Assembly: GCF_946222605.1 (NCBI RefSeq)
Contig: NZ_CAMIIE010000006.1
Location: 1-64,000, forward strand
Direction: 5' to 3'
Origin: an uncultured Acidocella sp.
GTDB taxonomy: Bacteria > Pseudomonadota > Alphaproteobacteria > Acetobacterales > Acetobacteraceae
Length of the DNA stretch: 64,000 nucleotides
In this document: one piece after another, positions 57,534 to 64,000 of the stretch
Numbering within the stretch: the stretch's first letter is position 1
How the letters are laid out: every line of letters begins with the position of its first letter
The notes under the pieces: generated by a model
What the model was told of the DNA's origin: nothing
Databases searched by the model: none
What the model saw: only the letters and a program-made list of their open reading frames with translations
Program-made: the position numbers and the translations under genes

Positions 57534-57618
57534 GCGGTGCGTCAGGCGCACCGCTCGCAACACGCGACCCGCCCTTGGCCAAGCCGGTTTTCCAAAATTA
57601 AGTCATTGTTTTCAATGA
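57534..57618 (+). terminator. Hairpins and T-rich tract after recombinase pair
   Basis: GCGGTGCG / CGCACCGC with a five-base loop (57534-57554) lies nine bases after the stop. A weaker stem TCATTG-TTTT-CAATGA (57603-57618) is followed by TTTTATTTTTCTTTTTT. The second resembles an intrinsic terminator although its stem is AT-rich. Confidence 0.5.
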
Positions 57619-57706
57619 TTTTATTTTTCTTTTTTGGGTTTATTTTTCTTGCCCCAGCACGGTGGCGGGCTAAGTTTCCGTTTCACCTTATTAAGGAGTT
57701 TTCGTT

Positions 57707-57967
57707 TTGAGCCTCGTTCTTTCCCTGCAAAGCGGCGATCAGATCACCGTGGCCGATCTGCTGCTGACGCTCCACGCCTCTCCGCCCCGCCTTGTCGCTG
57801 GGGACAAGATCTTTCCGCTCTCGGACGCGGACACCGCACTCCCACACGGCGTAACGATATCGCTTGCCCCGCCTATGACAAGCGCCAAGCCGTCCGCATT
57901 GAGCCTACGCTTCACAGCGCCTCGTCATGTCACGATCACCCGCATTCGGGGAAGCCACGCAGAATGA
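57707..57967 (+). CDS. Small hypothetical protein, recombinase module
   Basis: 86 residues starting with TTG; AAGGAG lies eight bases upstream. Beta-rich: LVLSLQSGDQITVADLL, PLSDADTALPHGVTISLAP and LSLRFTAPRHVTITRIRG. The last segment is vaguely reminiscent of small RNA-binding or CsrA-type strands, but that is not enough for a call. Its stop overlaps the next start (ATGA). Confidence 0.55.
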   Translation: MSLVLSLQSGDQITVADLLLTLHASPPRLVAGDKIFPLSDADTALPHGVTISLAPPMTSAKPSALSLRFTAPRHVTITRIRGSHAE

Positions 57968-58452
57968 CCCTCCTCACCGGCCGCACCTACGAATTTGAAG
58001 TCAGCGTCGAACTCAACGACGCTCTCTCTCTAGTGCCGGGGGAACTCGGCACCTACCTGACTGACGCGCTGTTTGACCTCGACCGCCTCGCCCTTCTCTT
58101 CCCCGGCTTGAAGGTTCCAGAACCGGGCGAGCGCATCCTCAGCGTCAGCTTCAAACAAATAGGCTATACCCGTCGCTCTGAGAGCGGCGCCGGCATTCCG
58201 CAGCCTGCCCAGACGCCCATTGTCGATTCCGAGCAGCGCGAACGTCTCTCTTCTATAGAAGACGCCACACTGCGGATCAGCGACATCATCCAAGATCTTC
58301 GTCTCGTGAAGGCCAAGGCGATTGCGATGCACGAGCAGATGAGCGCCAACACGCAATGGACCAGGCCGCAAGCCCATAACGCGCAGCGCCTGCTCGACGC
58401 CCTGCACGCCATGCTCGAATCGCACGCTACGCATATCGAACCTTTGCTGTAA
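57964..58452 (+). CDS. Hypothetical protein, recombinase module
   Basis: 162 residues from the ATG at 57964 that overlaps the preceding stop. N-terminal beta-rich part (TYEFEVSVELNDAL, VPGELGTYLTDALFDLDRLA), a Ser/Gly/Pro linker (about 75-90) and a long helical C-terminus (RLSSIEDATLRISDIIQDLR, VKAKAIAMHEQM). No family recognised. Last gene of the module, followed by a terminator hairpin. Coupled expression with the 86-residue protein suggests they interact. Confidence 0.55.
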   Translation: MTLLTGRTYEFEVSVELNDALSLVPGELGTYLTDALFDLDRLALLFPGLKVPEPGERILSVSFKQIGYTRRSESGAGIPQPAQTPIVDSEQRERLSSIEDATLRISDIIQDLRLVKAKAIAMHEQMSANTQWTRPQAHNAQRLLDALHAMLESHATHIEPLL

Positions 58453-58458
58453 CCGCGC

Positions 58459-58498
58459 GGCTGACCGCTCCTGCCGCCTTTTCAGGGGGCGGTCAGCC
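58459..58498 (+). terminator. Hairpin terminator of the module
   Basis: Perfect 10-bp stem GGCTGACCGC / GCGGTCAGCC with a 20-base loop containing CTTTTC, starting seven bases after the last stop. No trailing T-run. Confidence 0.55.
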
Positions 58499-58523
58499 TA
58501 CTCAACCTGCCCATTGCAGATCA

Positions 58524-58683
58524 TTGCAATTGAGCCGGTATCGACACAAAGAATTCGTCAGCCAACGAATGACCCAACACAAATCCAGCCAATCCTCCGG
58601 CCTACACGCCGACAACGCTCGGCGAAGCCGGGAGAGGGTCGAACCAACAGGCCGTATTTTTTCGCTTGTTGCAATTGAGCCGG
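58524..58683. repeat. 15-bp direct repeat pair in noncoding gap
   Basis: TTGCAATTGAGCCGG occurs at 58524-58538 and again at 58669-58683, 145 bp apart in the only sizeable gap between the tyrosine-recombinase module and the serine recombinase. Candidate att core or regulator sites; further copies in the window were not noticed. Confidence 0.6.
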
Positions 58684-58748
58684 ATACGTAATGGCTCAGC
58701 TGAGGTCCATTTGCTGCCTTTGCGCATGAATCGCGTTGACGATGCCCG

Positions 58749-58934
58749 ATGCTCCCCGCCATGCGCAAGCGTGGGAACACTGAAACGGACCTACAAAGCC
58801 GCCGGGACCAAAAGCTCCCAGCGGTTGAATGTGCTCCCGCACCCGCATTGCCGATCACTGACCAGGAAAGAGCCTTGTTTGCCGCGCTCTTCGGCGCCTT
58901 AATCGATCAGATCCTGGCGGAACCAAATAAATGA
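58749..58934 (+). CDS. Small hypothetical protein upstream of serine recombinase
   Basis: 61 residues; C-terminal half TDQERALFAALFGALIDQIL is helical. Its TGA overlaps the recombinase ATG (ATGA), which favours a real, coupled gene. No clear ribosome site for the start; a later ATG at 58761 is possible. Function unknown. Confidence 0.45.
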   Translation: MLPAMRKRGNTETDLQSRRDQKLPAVECAPAPALPITDQERALFAALFGALIDQILAEPNK

Positions 58935-60601
58935 AGCATCCTATTCCCGCTGCCGTCTCACCCTCGATGCTGCCTAAGCGCGTCGCCGTGTATGCCCGTG
59001 TTTCCACTGTGAAGCAGGCCGAGGCTGACCTTTCCATTCCCGACCAGATCGCCCAGGCTAAATCCTGGTGTGAGCGCCAGGGCTACGATCTGGTACAGCA
59101 CTATGTCGAGCCAGGCGCCTCAGGCACAGATGAAAGCCGGCCGGTTTTCCAGCAGATGCTGACAGATGCCCGCTCACAGCCCCGGCCGTTCGACCTCATT
59201 GTCGTTCACAGCTTCAGCCGCTTCGCCCGCGATAATTTTGCCTACGCCGTGGCGAAGCGCACCTTGAACAAGGCCGGCATCGCCGTGCAATCCATCACCC
59301 AGCCTCTCGCTGATGACCCTACCGGGCAAATGGTGGAAAGCATTCTGGTGGCGTTCGATGCCTACACCTCCAAGGAAATCGGCAAACACACGGCACGGGC
59401 CATGAAGGAAAATGCCCGCCAGGGCTTCTGGAACGGCAGCCGACCGCCGCTTGGCTATGATGTGATCGGTGCTGAACAACGCGGCCAGAAGGTCAAAAAA
59501 CGGCTGGAGATTAACGCCACCGAAGCGGCCCTCGTCCGCCGCATCTTTGGCCTGTATCTCGGTGCTGAGGGCGTACAGCTGGGCGTGAAAGCCATTGTCA
59601 CGAAGCTGAACGCCGCTGGCGAGAGCTTTCGCGGCAAGCCGTTCATGATCTCCAGCATCCACCGTATCCTGACCAATGAAACCTACACCGGCCAGCATTG
59701 GTTCAATGTGCAGGATAGCCGCTCCGGCGCCATCCGACCCCGGGATGAGTGGATCGGCATCGAAGTACCCGCCATCATTCCCCGGCAGACCTGGGAGAAC
59801 GTCCAGGAACAGCTGCGTGAGAGAGCACCACAGAAAATCCCGGCGCGCGTGGTGAATTGTCCGACGCTGCTGACCGGCATTGCCGTTTGTGCCCATTGCG
59901 GAGCCGGCATGACGCTGCGGACAGGCAAAGGCTATCGCTATTACACCTGTGCCGGACGCGCGCAGAAGGGTCCCACACGTTGCGGTGGCTGCGCGGTGTC
60001 CATGCCGAAGGTCGATCAAACTGTAATCGAGACACTCTCTGAGCGCATCTTCACGCCCAGCAGACTGATCGATCTTGTCTCCGGCTATTTGGACAAGGCC
60101 AAGGCGGACGCGCAGCAGCAGCGCAGCCAGCTGGGCCAGATCAAAGCCGACCTCACGGAAACGGAGGGCGCGCTCAAACGTCTGCTTGGCATGGTCGAGG
60201 CCGGGTTGATGGAGCTCGACGACCCTGCGCTGCGCGAACGCCTCTCCGCCCTAAAAACCAAACGAAAGACCCTGACCGCGCAGCTTAAACAAGCCTCGGA
60301 CCTGCAACCCGCCAACCGTCCACATCTGACCGAGGCCAAGATTCAAAGCCTCAGTGACACCATCCGCACCGCGCTCCACACGGCACCGCCCGAAATGCGC
60401 AAAGCCTACATCAAATTATTCGTGGATAAGGTTGTCATTAGTAAGCAGGAAGTGGAACTCAGCGGGCCAAAATCCCTGCTTGCCAGAGCCGCTCTCACCG
60501 ACCTGCCGAACACGCCAGCCGAAGTTATTACTTTTGTTCGAGAATGGCGTCCCCAAGGGGATTCGAACCCCTGTTACCGCCGTGAGAGGGCGGTGTCCTA
60601 G
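58931..60601 (+). CDS. Large serine recombinase
   Basis: 556 residues. N-terminal resolvase catalytic domain: VAVYARVSTVKQAE with the nucleophilic Ser, SIPDQIAQAKSWC, VVHSFSRFARD and TGQMVESILVAFDAYTSKE. Then the recombinase domain (RRIFGLYLGAEGVQLGVKAI), a zinc-ribbon region (GIAVCAHCGAGMTLRT, YYTCAGRAQKGPTRC) and a coiled-coil motif (about 390-450). It mediates integration or excision of an element. The last 19 codons (from about 60545) lie inside the tRNA-Glu gene, so the C-terminus is supplied by the tRNA sequence, typical of an integrase gene that ends at its own attachment site. Confidence 0.93.
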   Translation: MKHPIPAAVSPSMLPKRVAVYARVSTVKQAEADLSIPDQIAQAKSWCERQGYDLVQHYVEPGASGTDESRPVFQQMLTDARSQPRPFDLIVVHSFSRFARDNFAYAVAKRTLNKAGIAVQSITQPLADDPTGQMVESILVAFDAYTSKEIGKHTARAMKENARQGFWNGSRPPLGYDVIGAEQRGQKVKKRLEINATEAALVRRIFGLYLGAEGVQLGVKAIVTKLNAAGESFRGKPFMISSIHRILTNETYTGQHWFNVQDSRSGAIRPRDEWIGIEVPAIIPRQTWENVQEQLRERAPQKIPARVVNCPTLLTGIAVCAHCGAGMTLRTGKGYRYYTCAGRAQKGPTRCGGCAVSMPKVDQTVIETLSERIFTPSRLIDLVSGYLDKAKADAQQQRSQLGQIKADLTETEGALKRLLGMVEAGLMELDDPALRERLSALKTKRKTLTAQLKQASDLQPANRPHLTEAKIQSLSDTIRTALHTAPPEMRKAYIKLFVDKVVISKQEVELSGPKSLLARAALTDLPNTPAEVITFVREWRPQGDSNPCYRRERAVS

Positions 60602-60620
60602 GCCTCTAGACGATGGGGAC
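60545..60620 (-). tRNA. tRNA-Glu(CUC)
   Basis: 76 bases including an encoded CCA. On the minus strand it starts GTCCCCATCGTCTAGAGGCC and ends with the paired acceptor TGGGGAC, discriminator G and CCA. The anticodon stem CCGCC/GGCGG encloses CTCTCAC, anticodon CTC, and the T arm holds GGTTCGAATCC. The 3' half overlaps the serine recombinase reading frame and is the expected attachment site. Confidence 0.95.
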
Positions 60621-60659
60621 TAAAGGTGGAGCGCCTGATAAGGCCCTCTTCGCCTCGCG

Positions 60660-62429
60660 TCAAGCCGGCGCGGCGTCGGTGATGAAAAAACCTGCCGAGA
60701 CCCTGCCCTGCCAGGATTCCGCCCGCAAATGTCCCGCCAGATGCAGCGGCGCACCGCCAACGCGGCTCAGCGCCTCGGCCAGCGGGCCTTCCTTGGCACG
60801 GAACAGCAGCGCTTTCATGCGCCCGCCGCCCTCGCCTTCCAGCATCACCCGGATGGTGTTGCCATCCTTGCCGATGCGGTCGCTCTTCACCACCCGCGCG
60901 CGCGGCAGCACGAAGAGCGGCTCCTCATTGCCGGTGCCAAACGGCCCCAGCCGGGCGACCATCTGCGCCAGCGCCGCATCGGCACCTGCCAGCCCCAGCA
61001 CGCCATCCAGTACCAGCTCGGCACTTGGCGGCAGCAGCGCGGCGGTGGCCAGGCGGTCGTTCAGGAAGCCGTGGAAGGTGGAAAGCGCCGTCTCAGGAGC
61101 CGAGAAGCCCGCCGCCATCGCATGGCCGCCACCGGTCGCCAGAATCCCGCTCTGACGCGCCGCGATCACCGCCGCGCCGAGATCGATCCCCGGCACCGAG
61201 CGCCCGGAGCCCTTGGCGACGCCATCGGCGATGCCCGCCACCAAAGCCGGCCGGTTGAAGCGCTCCTTCACCCGCCCCGCGACGATGCCCACCACCCCCG
61301 GATGCCAGCCTTCCTGCGCCAGCAGGATGATGCCATGCCCGCCCGCCACCTGCGCCTCGGCGCGGCTCATCGCGTCGCTCGTCACCCCGGCCTCGACGGT
61401 CTGGCGCTGCTTGTTCACCGCATCCAGCGCCTGGGCCAGCTCGGTGGCAAGCGCGGTATCCTCGGCCAGCAGCAGCCGCAGCCCCATATCCGCCTCGGCG
61501 ATGCGCCCGGAGGCGTTGATGCGCGGCCCCAGCGCGAAGCCGCAATGCATCGCGCTCGGCGCCTCGTTCAACTTGGCCACCTCCAGCAGCGCCGCCAGGC
61601 CGGGGCGGGCGCGCCTGGCCATCACCTTCAGCCCCTGCACCACAAAGGCGCGGTTGAGCCCGCTCAGCGGCATCACGTCGCAAATCGTCGCCAACGCCAC
61701 CAGATCGAGCATCTCGCGCAGATCCGGTTCCGCCTTGTCGGAAAAAAAGCCGCGCCGGCGCAGCGTGCGCAGCAGCGCCACGGCGGTGAGAAAGGCCACC
61801 GCGGCGGCGCAGATATGCCGCAGCTCCGAGGGGCAATCCAGCCGGTTCGGGTTCACCGTGGCGCAAACCGGCGGCGGCGGGCCCTCGGATTTATGGTGGT
61901 CGAGCACGATGATGTCGGCGGCATTATGCAGCGGCGCGAAGGCCGCGTGCGCCGCGGTACCGCAATCCACGCAGACGATCAGGCTCGCCCCGCGCTCCAC
62001 CATCGCCCGCAGCGCGTTGGTATTCGGGCCATAGCCCTCGGTCAGCCGGTCCGGGACGTGATAGGTCACTTCGCAGCCGAGCTGGCGCAGCAGCGTCACC
62101 ATCAAGGCCGCCGAGCAGGCGCCATCGACATCGTAATCCCCGAACACGCCGACCATCTCGCCCTTGATCACCGCATCCGCCAGCCGCCCGGCGGCGACAT
62201 CCATGTCGATCAGGCTGGAGGGGTCGGGCAGCATCGCCCGCAGCGTCGGGTCGAGGAAACTGGGGGCGTGGTCAACGGTCACGCCGCGCGAGGCCAGCAG
62301 CCGCCCCATCAGCTCAGGAATGCCCAGCTGTTGCGCCAGCCCCTCGCCCTGGCGCTCCGCTTGGCCCGGCCGCCAGATCCAGCTCTTGCCGCTTAGACTC
62401 TGGGTGATGCCGAAAACATGCGCGTCCAT
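60660..62429 (-). CDS. recJ: Single-stranded-DNA exonuclease RecJ
   Basis: 589 residues. DHH phosphoesterase motifs: VGVFGDYDVDGACSAALM (motif I), EGYGPN, IVCVDCGTAAH (motif II), IIVLDHHKSEGP (DHH motif III), and the DHHA1 region GGHAMAAGFS. The C-terminal OB-like domain follows. 5'-3' exonuclease in recombination and mismatch repair. Strongly GC-rich chromosomal gene, 39 bp beyond the tRNA and of normal length. Confidence 0.95.
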   Translation of the reverse strand: MDAHVFGITQSLSGKSWIWRPGQAERQGEGLAQQLGIPELMGRLLASRGVTVDHAPSFLDPTLRAMLPDPSSLIDMDVAAGRLADAVIKGEMVGVFGDYDVDGACSAALMVTLLRQLGCEVTYHVPDRLTEGYGPNTNALRAMVERGASLIVCVDCGTAAHAAFAPLHNAADIIVLDHHKSEGPPPPVCATVNPNRLDCPSELRHICAAAVAFLTAVALLRTLRRRGFFSDKAEPDLREMLDLVALATICDVMPLSGLNRAFVVQGLKVMARRARPGLAALLEVAKLNEAPSAMHCGFALGPRINASGRIAEADMGLRLLLAEDTALATELAQALDAVNKQRQTVEAGVTSDAMSRAEAQVAGGHGIILLAQEGWHPGVVGIVAGRVKERFNRPALVAGIADGVAKGSGRSVPGIDLGAAVIAARQSGILATGGGHAMAAGFSAPETALSTFHGFLNDRLATAALLPPSAELVLDGVLGLAGADAALAQMVARLGPFGTGNEEPLFVLPRARVVKSDRIGKDGNTIRVMLEGEGGGRMKALLFRAKEGPLAEALSRVGGAPLHLAGHLRAESWQGRVSAGFFITDAAPA

Positions 62430-62468
62430 CCGCCGGTTCAGCCAGAATGCGCGAGTCGATGCAAGCGT

Positions 62469-63320
62469 TCAGCGGATCAGCTGGTAATGCACGGTGTAGC
62501 GCACCGTCACATGGTCGTCCTTCGCATCCGGCGGGAAAGGCGGCAGGGTATTGTCCCTGAAAAGCTGCTCCCAGGCCTGATCCAGGAAGGGCGAGCCGGC
62601 GGAATCCAGCAGCCGCAGCCCGGTCACATGGCCCTGGCGGTCGACGGTGAATTCCACCGTGGCGGTGCCTTCCTGATTCTGCTCGATCGCGGCTTGCGGA
62701 TAATAAGCGTGCTCCTGCACCCATTTGGTCAGCGCCGCATCCCAGTCCGCGCCGGCATTGCCCTTCACCGAGAAATCCGAGGCGGTGGCCGCCTGCGCGT
62801 CGGAGGTTGGCATGTTCAGCTTCAGCCCGCGCGGCGCGGGGGGCGCGGCGGGGGCGGCAGGTGACGGATTGCCGTAGCTCATCCCGTTCAGGAATACATA
62901 TTTCTGCGGCGGCGCGGCGCGGTGCGGGTGCGCCGCATGGGCCGGACGCGGCGGCGGTGCCGGGATCGGCGGCGGGTTGGGCAGCGCCGTCAACGGCATA
63001 TCCGGCACCTGCACTTCCGTCGCGTCCGGATTGGGCGTGGGCTGGGCGGGCGCGGCAGGCGGGGGCGGCGGCGGCTTTGGCGCCTCGGCCGGCTGCGGCG
63101 GGCCGTGCAGAGGGCTTTGCGGCGCGGTGGTCTGCGGGCCAGTGCCCTCGCTGTCGAACACCACGGACACGCCGGGCGGGCTTTGCGGCTCGGGCGGGGT
63201 GCGCACCCGCACCAGCAGGGCCGCGGCGATCACCAGCGCATGCAAAAGCAGCGCCGCCCCCCAGGCCCAAGGGTTGCGGCGCCATTTGCGAACCGGCGTG
63301 GCGAGATGCGCTCTCGCCAC
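62469..63320 (-). CDS. TonB-like energy transducer
   Basis: 283 residues from a GTG at 63320; upstream in-frame codons overlap the lipoprotein gene, so the start is uncertain (an ATG at 63401 is the alternative). One N-terminal membrane helix (WGAALLLHALVIAAALLV), a Pro-rich linker (PKPPPPPPAAPAQP), and a C-terminal TonB domain (VQEHAYYPQAAIEQNQEGTA, VEFTVDRQGHV). It transmits ion-gradient energy to outer-membrane receptors; no ExbBD genes are in view. Confidence 0.85.
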   Translation of the reverse strand: MARAHLATPVRKWRRNPWAWGAALLLHALVIAAALLVRVRTPPEPQSPPGVSVVFDSEGTGPQTTAPQSPLHGPPQPAEAPKPPPPPPAAPAQPTPNPDATEVQVPDMPLTALPNPPPIPAPPPRPAHAAHPHRAAPPQKYVFLNGMSYGNPSPAAPAAPPAPRGLKLNMPTSDAQAATASDFSVKGNAGADWDAALTKWVQEHAYYPQAAIEQNQEGTATVEFTVDRQGHVTGLRLLDSAGSPFLDQAWEQLFRDNTLPPFPPDAKDDHVTVRYTVHYQLIR

Positions 63321-63351
63321 CGTTACATCGTCAGGTCCGACCCCCGCAGGC

Positions 63352-63882
63352 TCAGGGACCGTAATAATAATATCCCGGAGGGGGCGGAGGTGGCGGGGCA
63401 TAATAGGCGGGAGGCGCCGCGTAATAGGCCGGCGCGGCACGTTGCTGGATCGTCTCGCCATGTCCCACCATGCACTGCGCGTAGGCTACATTATACCGGT
63501 GCTGCAGCGAATCCGCCGTCGCCTGGGTATTATTACCCGCCACGGCGGCGCCGCCAAGCAGCCCCGCCCCGGCGCCGATGGCCGCCCCCGCGCCGACATT
63601 GCCGGAGAGCGAGCCCAGCACCGCGCCCGCCCCCGCGCCGATGGCGGTGCCAAGTGCGGCGGTGGCGACGGAGTTATTCTGGGAATTTTGCGCGGTTGCC
63701 CCGGCATAGGGCATCTGCGACTGGGCATAGGCCTGGCAGCTTGCCTGATCCGCCTGGAACTGCTCCCAGCTTTTGCCGGGGCCGGGCAGTGCCGTAATGG
63801 TAGGGCCGGTCGGCGTGGCCGCCGTGCAGGCCCCCAGAGCCAGCAGCGGCACCAAGGCCGCCACCGTGATTTTGTTCAACAT
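63352..63882 (-). CDS. Glycine-zipper lipoprotein
   Basis: 176 residues. Lipoprotein signal with lipobox LALGAC (modified Cys at about 19). A glycine-zipper segment (GTAIGAGAGAVLGSLSGNVG, GAAIGAGAGLLGGAAVAG) could insert in or oligomerise at a membrane. The tail is rich in Pro and Tyr (YYAPPPPPPP). Two Cys outside the signal (QASCQAY, YAQCMVG) may pair. A YMGG/Gly-zipper family protein; precise role unknown. Confidence 0.82.
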   Translation of the reverse strand: MLNKITVAALVPLLALGACTAATPTGPTITALPGPGKSWEQFQADQASCQAYAQSQMPYAGATAQNSQNNSVATAALGTAIGAGAGAVLGSLSGNVGAGAAIGAGAGLLGGAAVAGNNTQATADSLQHRYNVAYAQCMVGHGETIQQRAAPAYYAAPPAYYAPPPPPPPGYYYYGP

Positions 63883-64000
63883 CCGAAACTCCCTAACAAG
63901 GCTTTCAAACCACCCACTTATCTAATCCCTGGCCGGGCCTTCGCCAACGCGCCGGCCAGACGGATTACAATTCGTAGCGTGACGAAATTGCCGGATTTAT

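Noticed and set aside
57634..57963. N-terminal extension of the 162-residue protein
   Set aside because: It overlaps the coupled 86-residue gene; the ATG at 57964 overlapping that gene's stop is the better start.
57707..57967. CsrA-like RNA-binding protein
   Set aside because: Only a loose resemblance of the final strand; the length, order of motifs and N-terminus do not fit CsrA.
60729..62396. 555-codon plus-strand frame
   Set aside because: Entirely antisense to recJ, which has all family motifs; shadow frame.

Overview
The window looks like the chromosome of a heterotrophic, sulfur-oxidising alphaproteobacterium. An acidophilic Acetobacteraceae-type organism (Acidiphilium- or Acidocella-like) is my guess from the gene mix and moderately high GC; nothing in the sequence fixes the genus. 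It is a patchwork of catabolic operons separated by mobile-element debris, followed by a recombinase-rich block that carries a complete type I-E CRISPR-Cas system.

Left part (1-16 kb). An IS5-family element (58-922) abuts a LysR regulator, which is divergent from a cupin gene and two aldo/keto reductase genes. From 5.1 to 15.8 kb lies a sugar-acid locus. One arm (minus strand) encodes a PfkB-type KDG kinase, a COG3618 lactonase, an L-fucose/L-galactose-type dehydrogenase and a RhaM-type mutarotase. The divergent arm encodes a UxaB-like reductase, an LgoD-like Zn dehydrogenase and a UxaA altronate dehydratase. A ribose-type ABC importer and a GntR regulator complete it. Read together these give a full route L-galactose > L-galactono-lactone > L-galactonate > D-tagaturonate > D-altronate > KDG > KDPG.

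Middle part (16-39 kb). Remnants (LysR, McrC-like, IS5 end, integrase start) are interspersed with an agmatinase-family ureohydrolase and an L-2-hydroxyglutarate oxidase gene (lhgO). lhgO is paired with a FadR-type GntR regulator, and matching operators lie upstream of both genes. A colinear thiosulfate-oxidation operon follows (soxC-D-X-Y-Z-A-K-B, then a DsrE-like protein, a Tat-exported protein and an orphan solute-binding protein). A two-component system diverges from it, and a DsbA-like thioredoxin-fold protein lies beyond. Next come a decayed integrase, a PIN-type toxin-antitoxin pair, an IS91-type remnant, and a D-tartrate operon (tarD, a DctA-type carrier, a LysR regulator).

Right part (39-64 kb). 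A tyrosine recombinase precedes a CRISPR array of 68 repeats (67 spacers, uniform 61-bp period). The array is read leftwards from a short leader next to cas2, behind the operon cas3-cse1-cse2-cas7-cas5-cas6e-cas1-cas2. Beyond cas3 lies a compact module: an excisionase-like HTH gene, two overlapping tyrosine recombinase genes and two small unknown genes. A large serine recombinase gene follows, whose reading frame runs into a tRNA-Glu(CUC) gene, the likely attachment site of an integrated element. The window ends in ordinary chromosomal genes: recJ, a tonB-like gene and a glycine-zipper lipoprotein gene.
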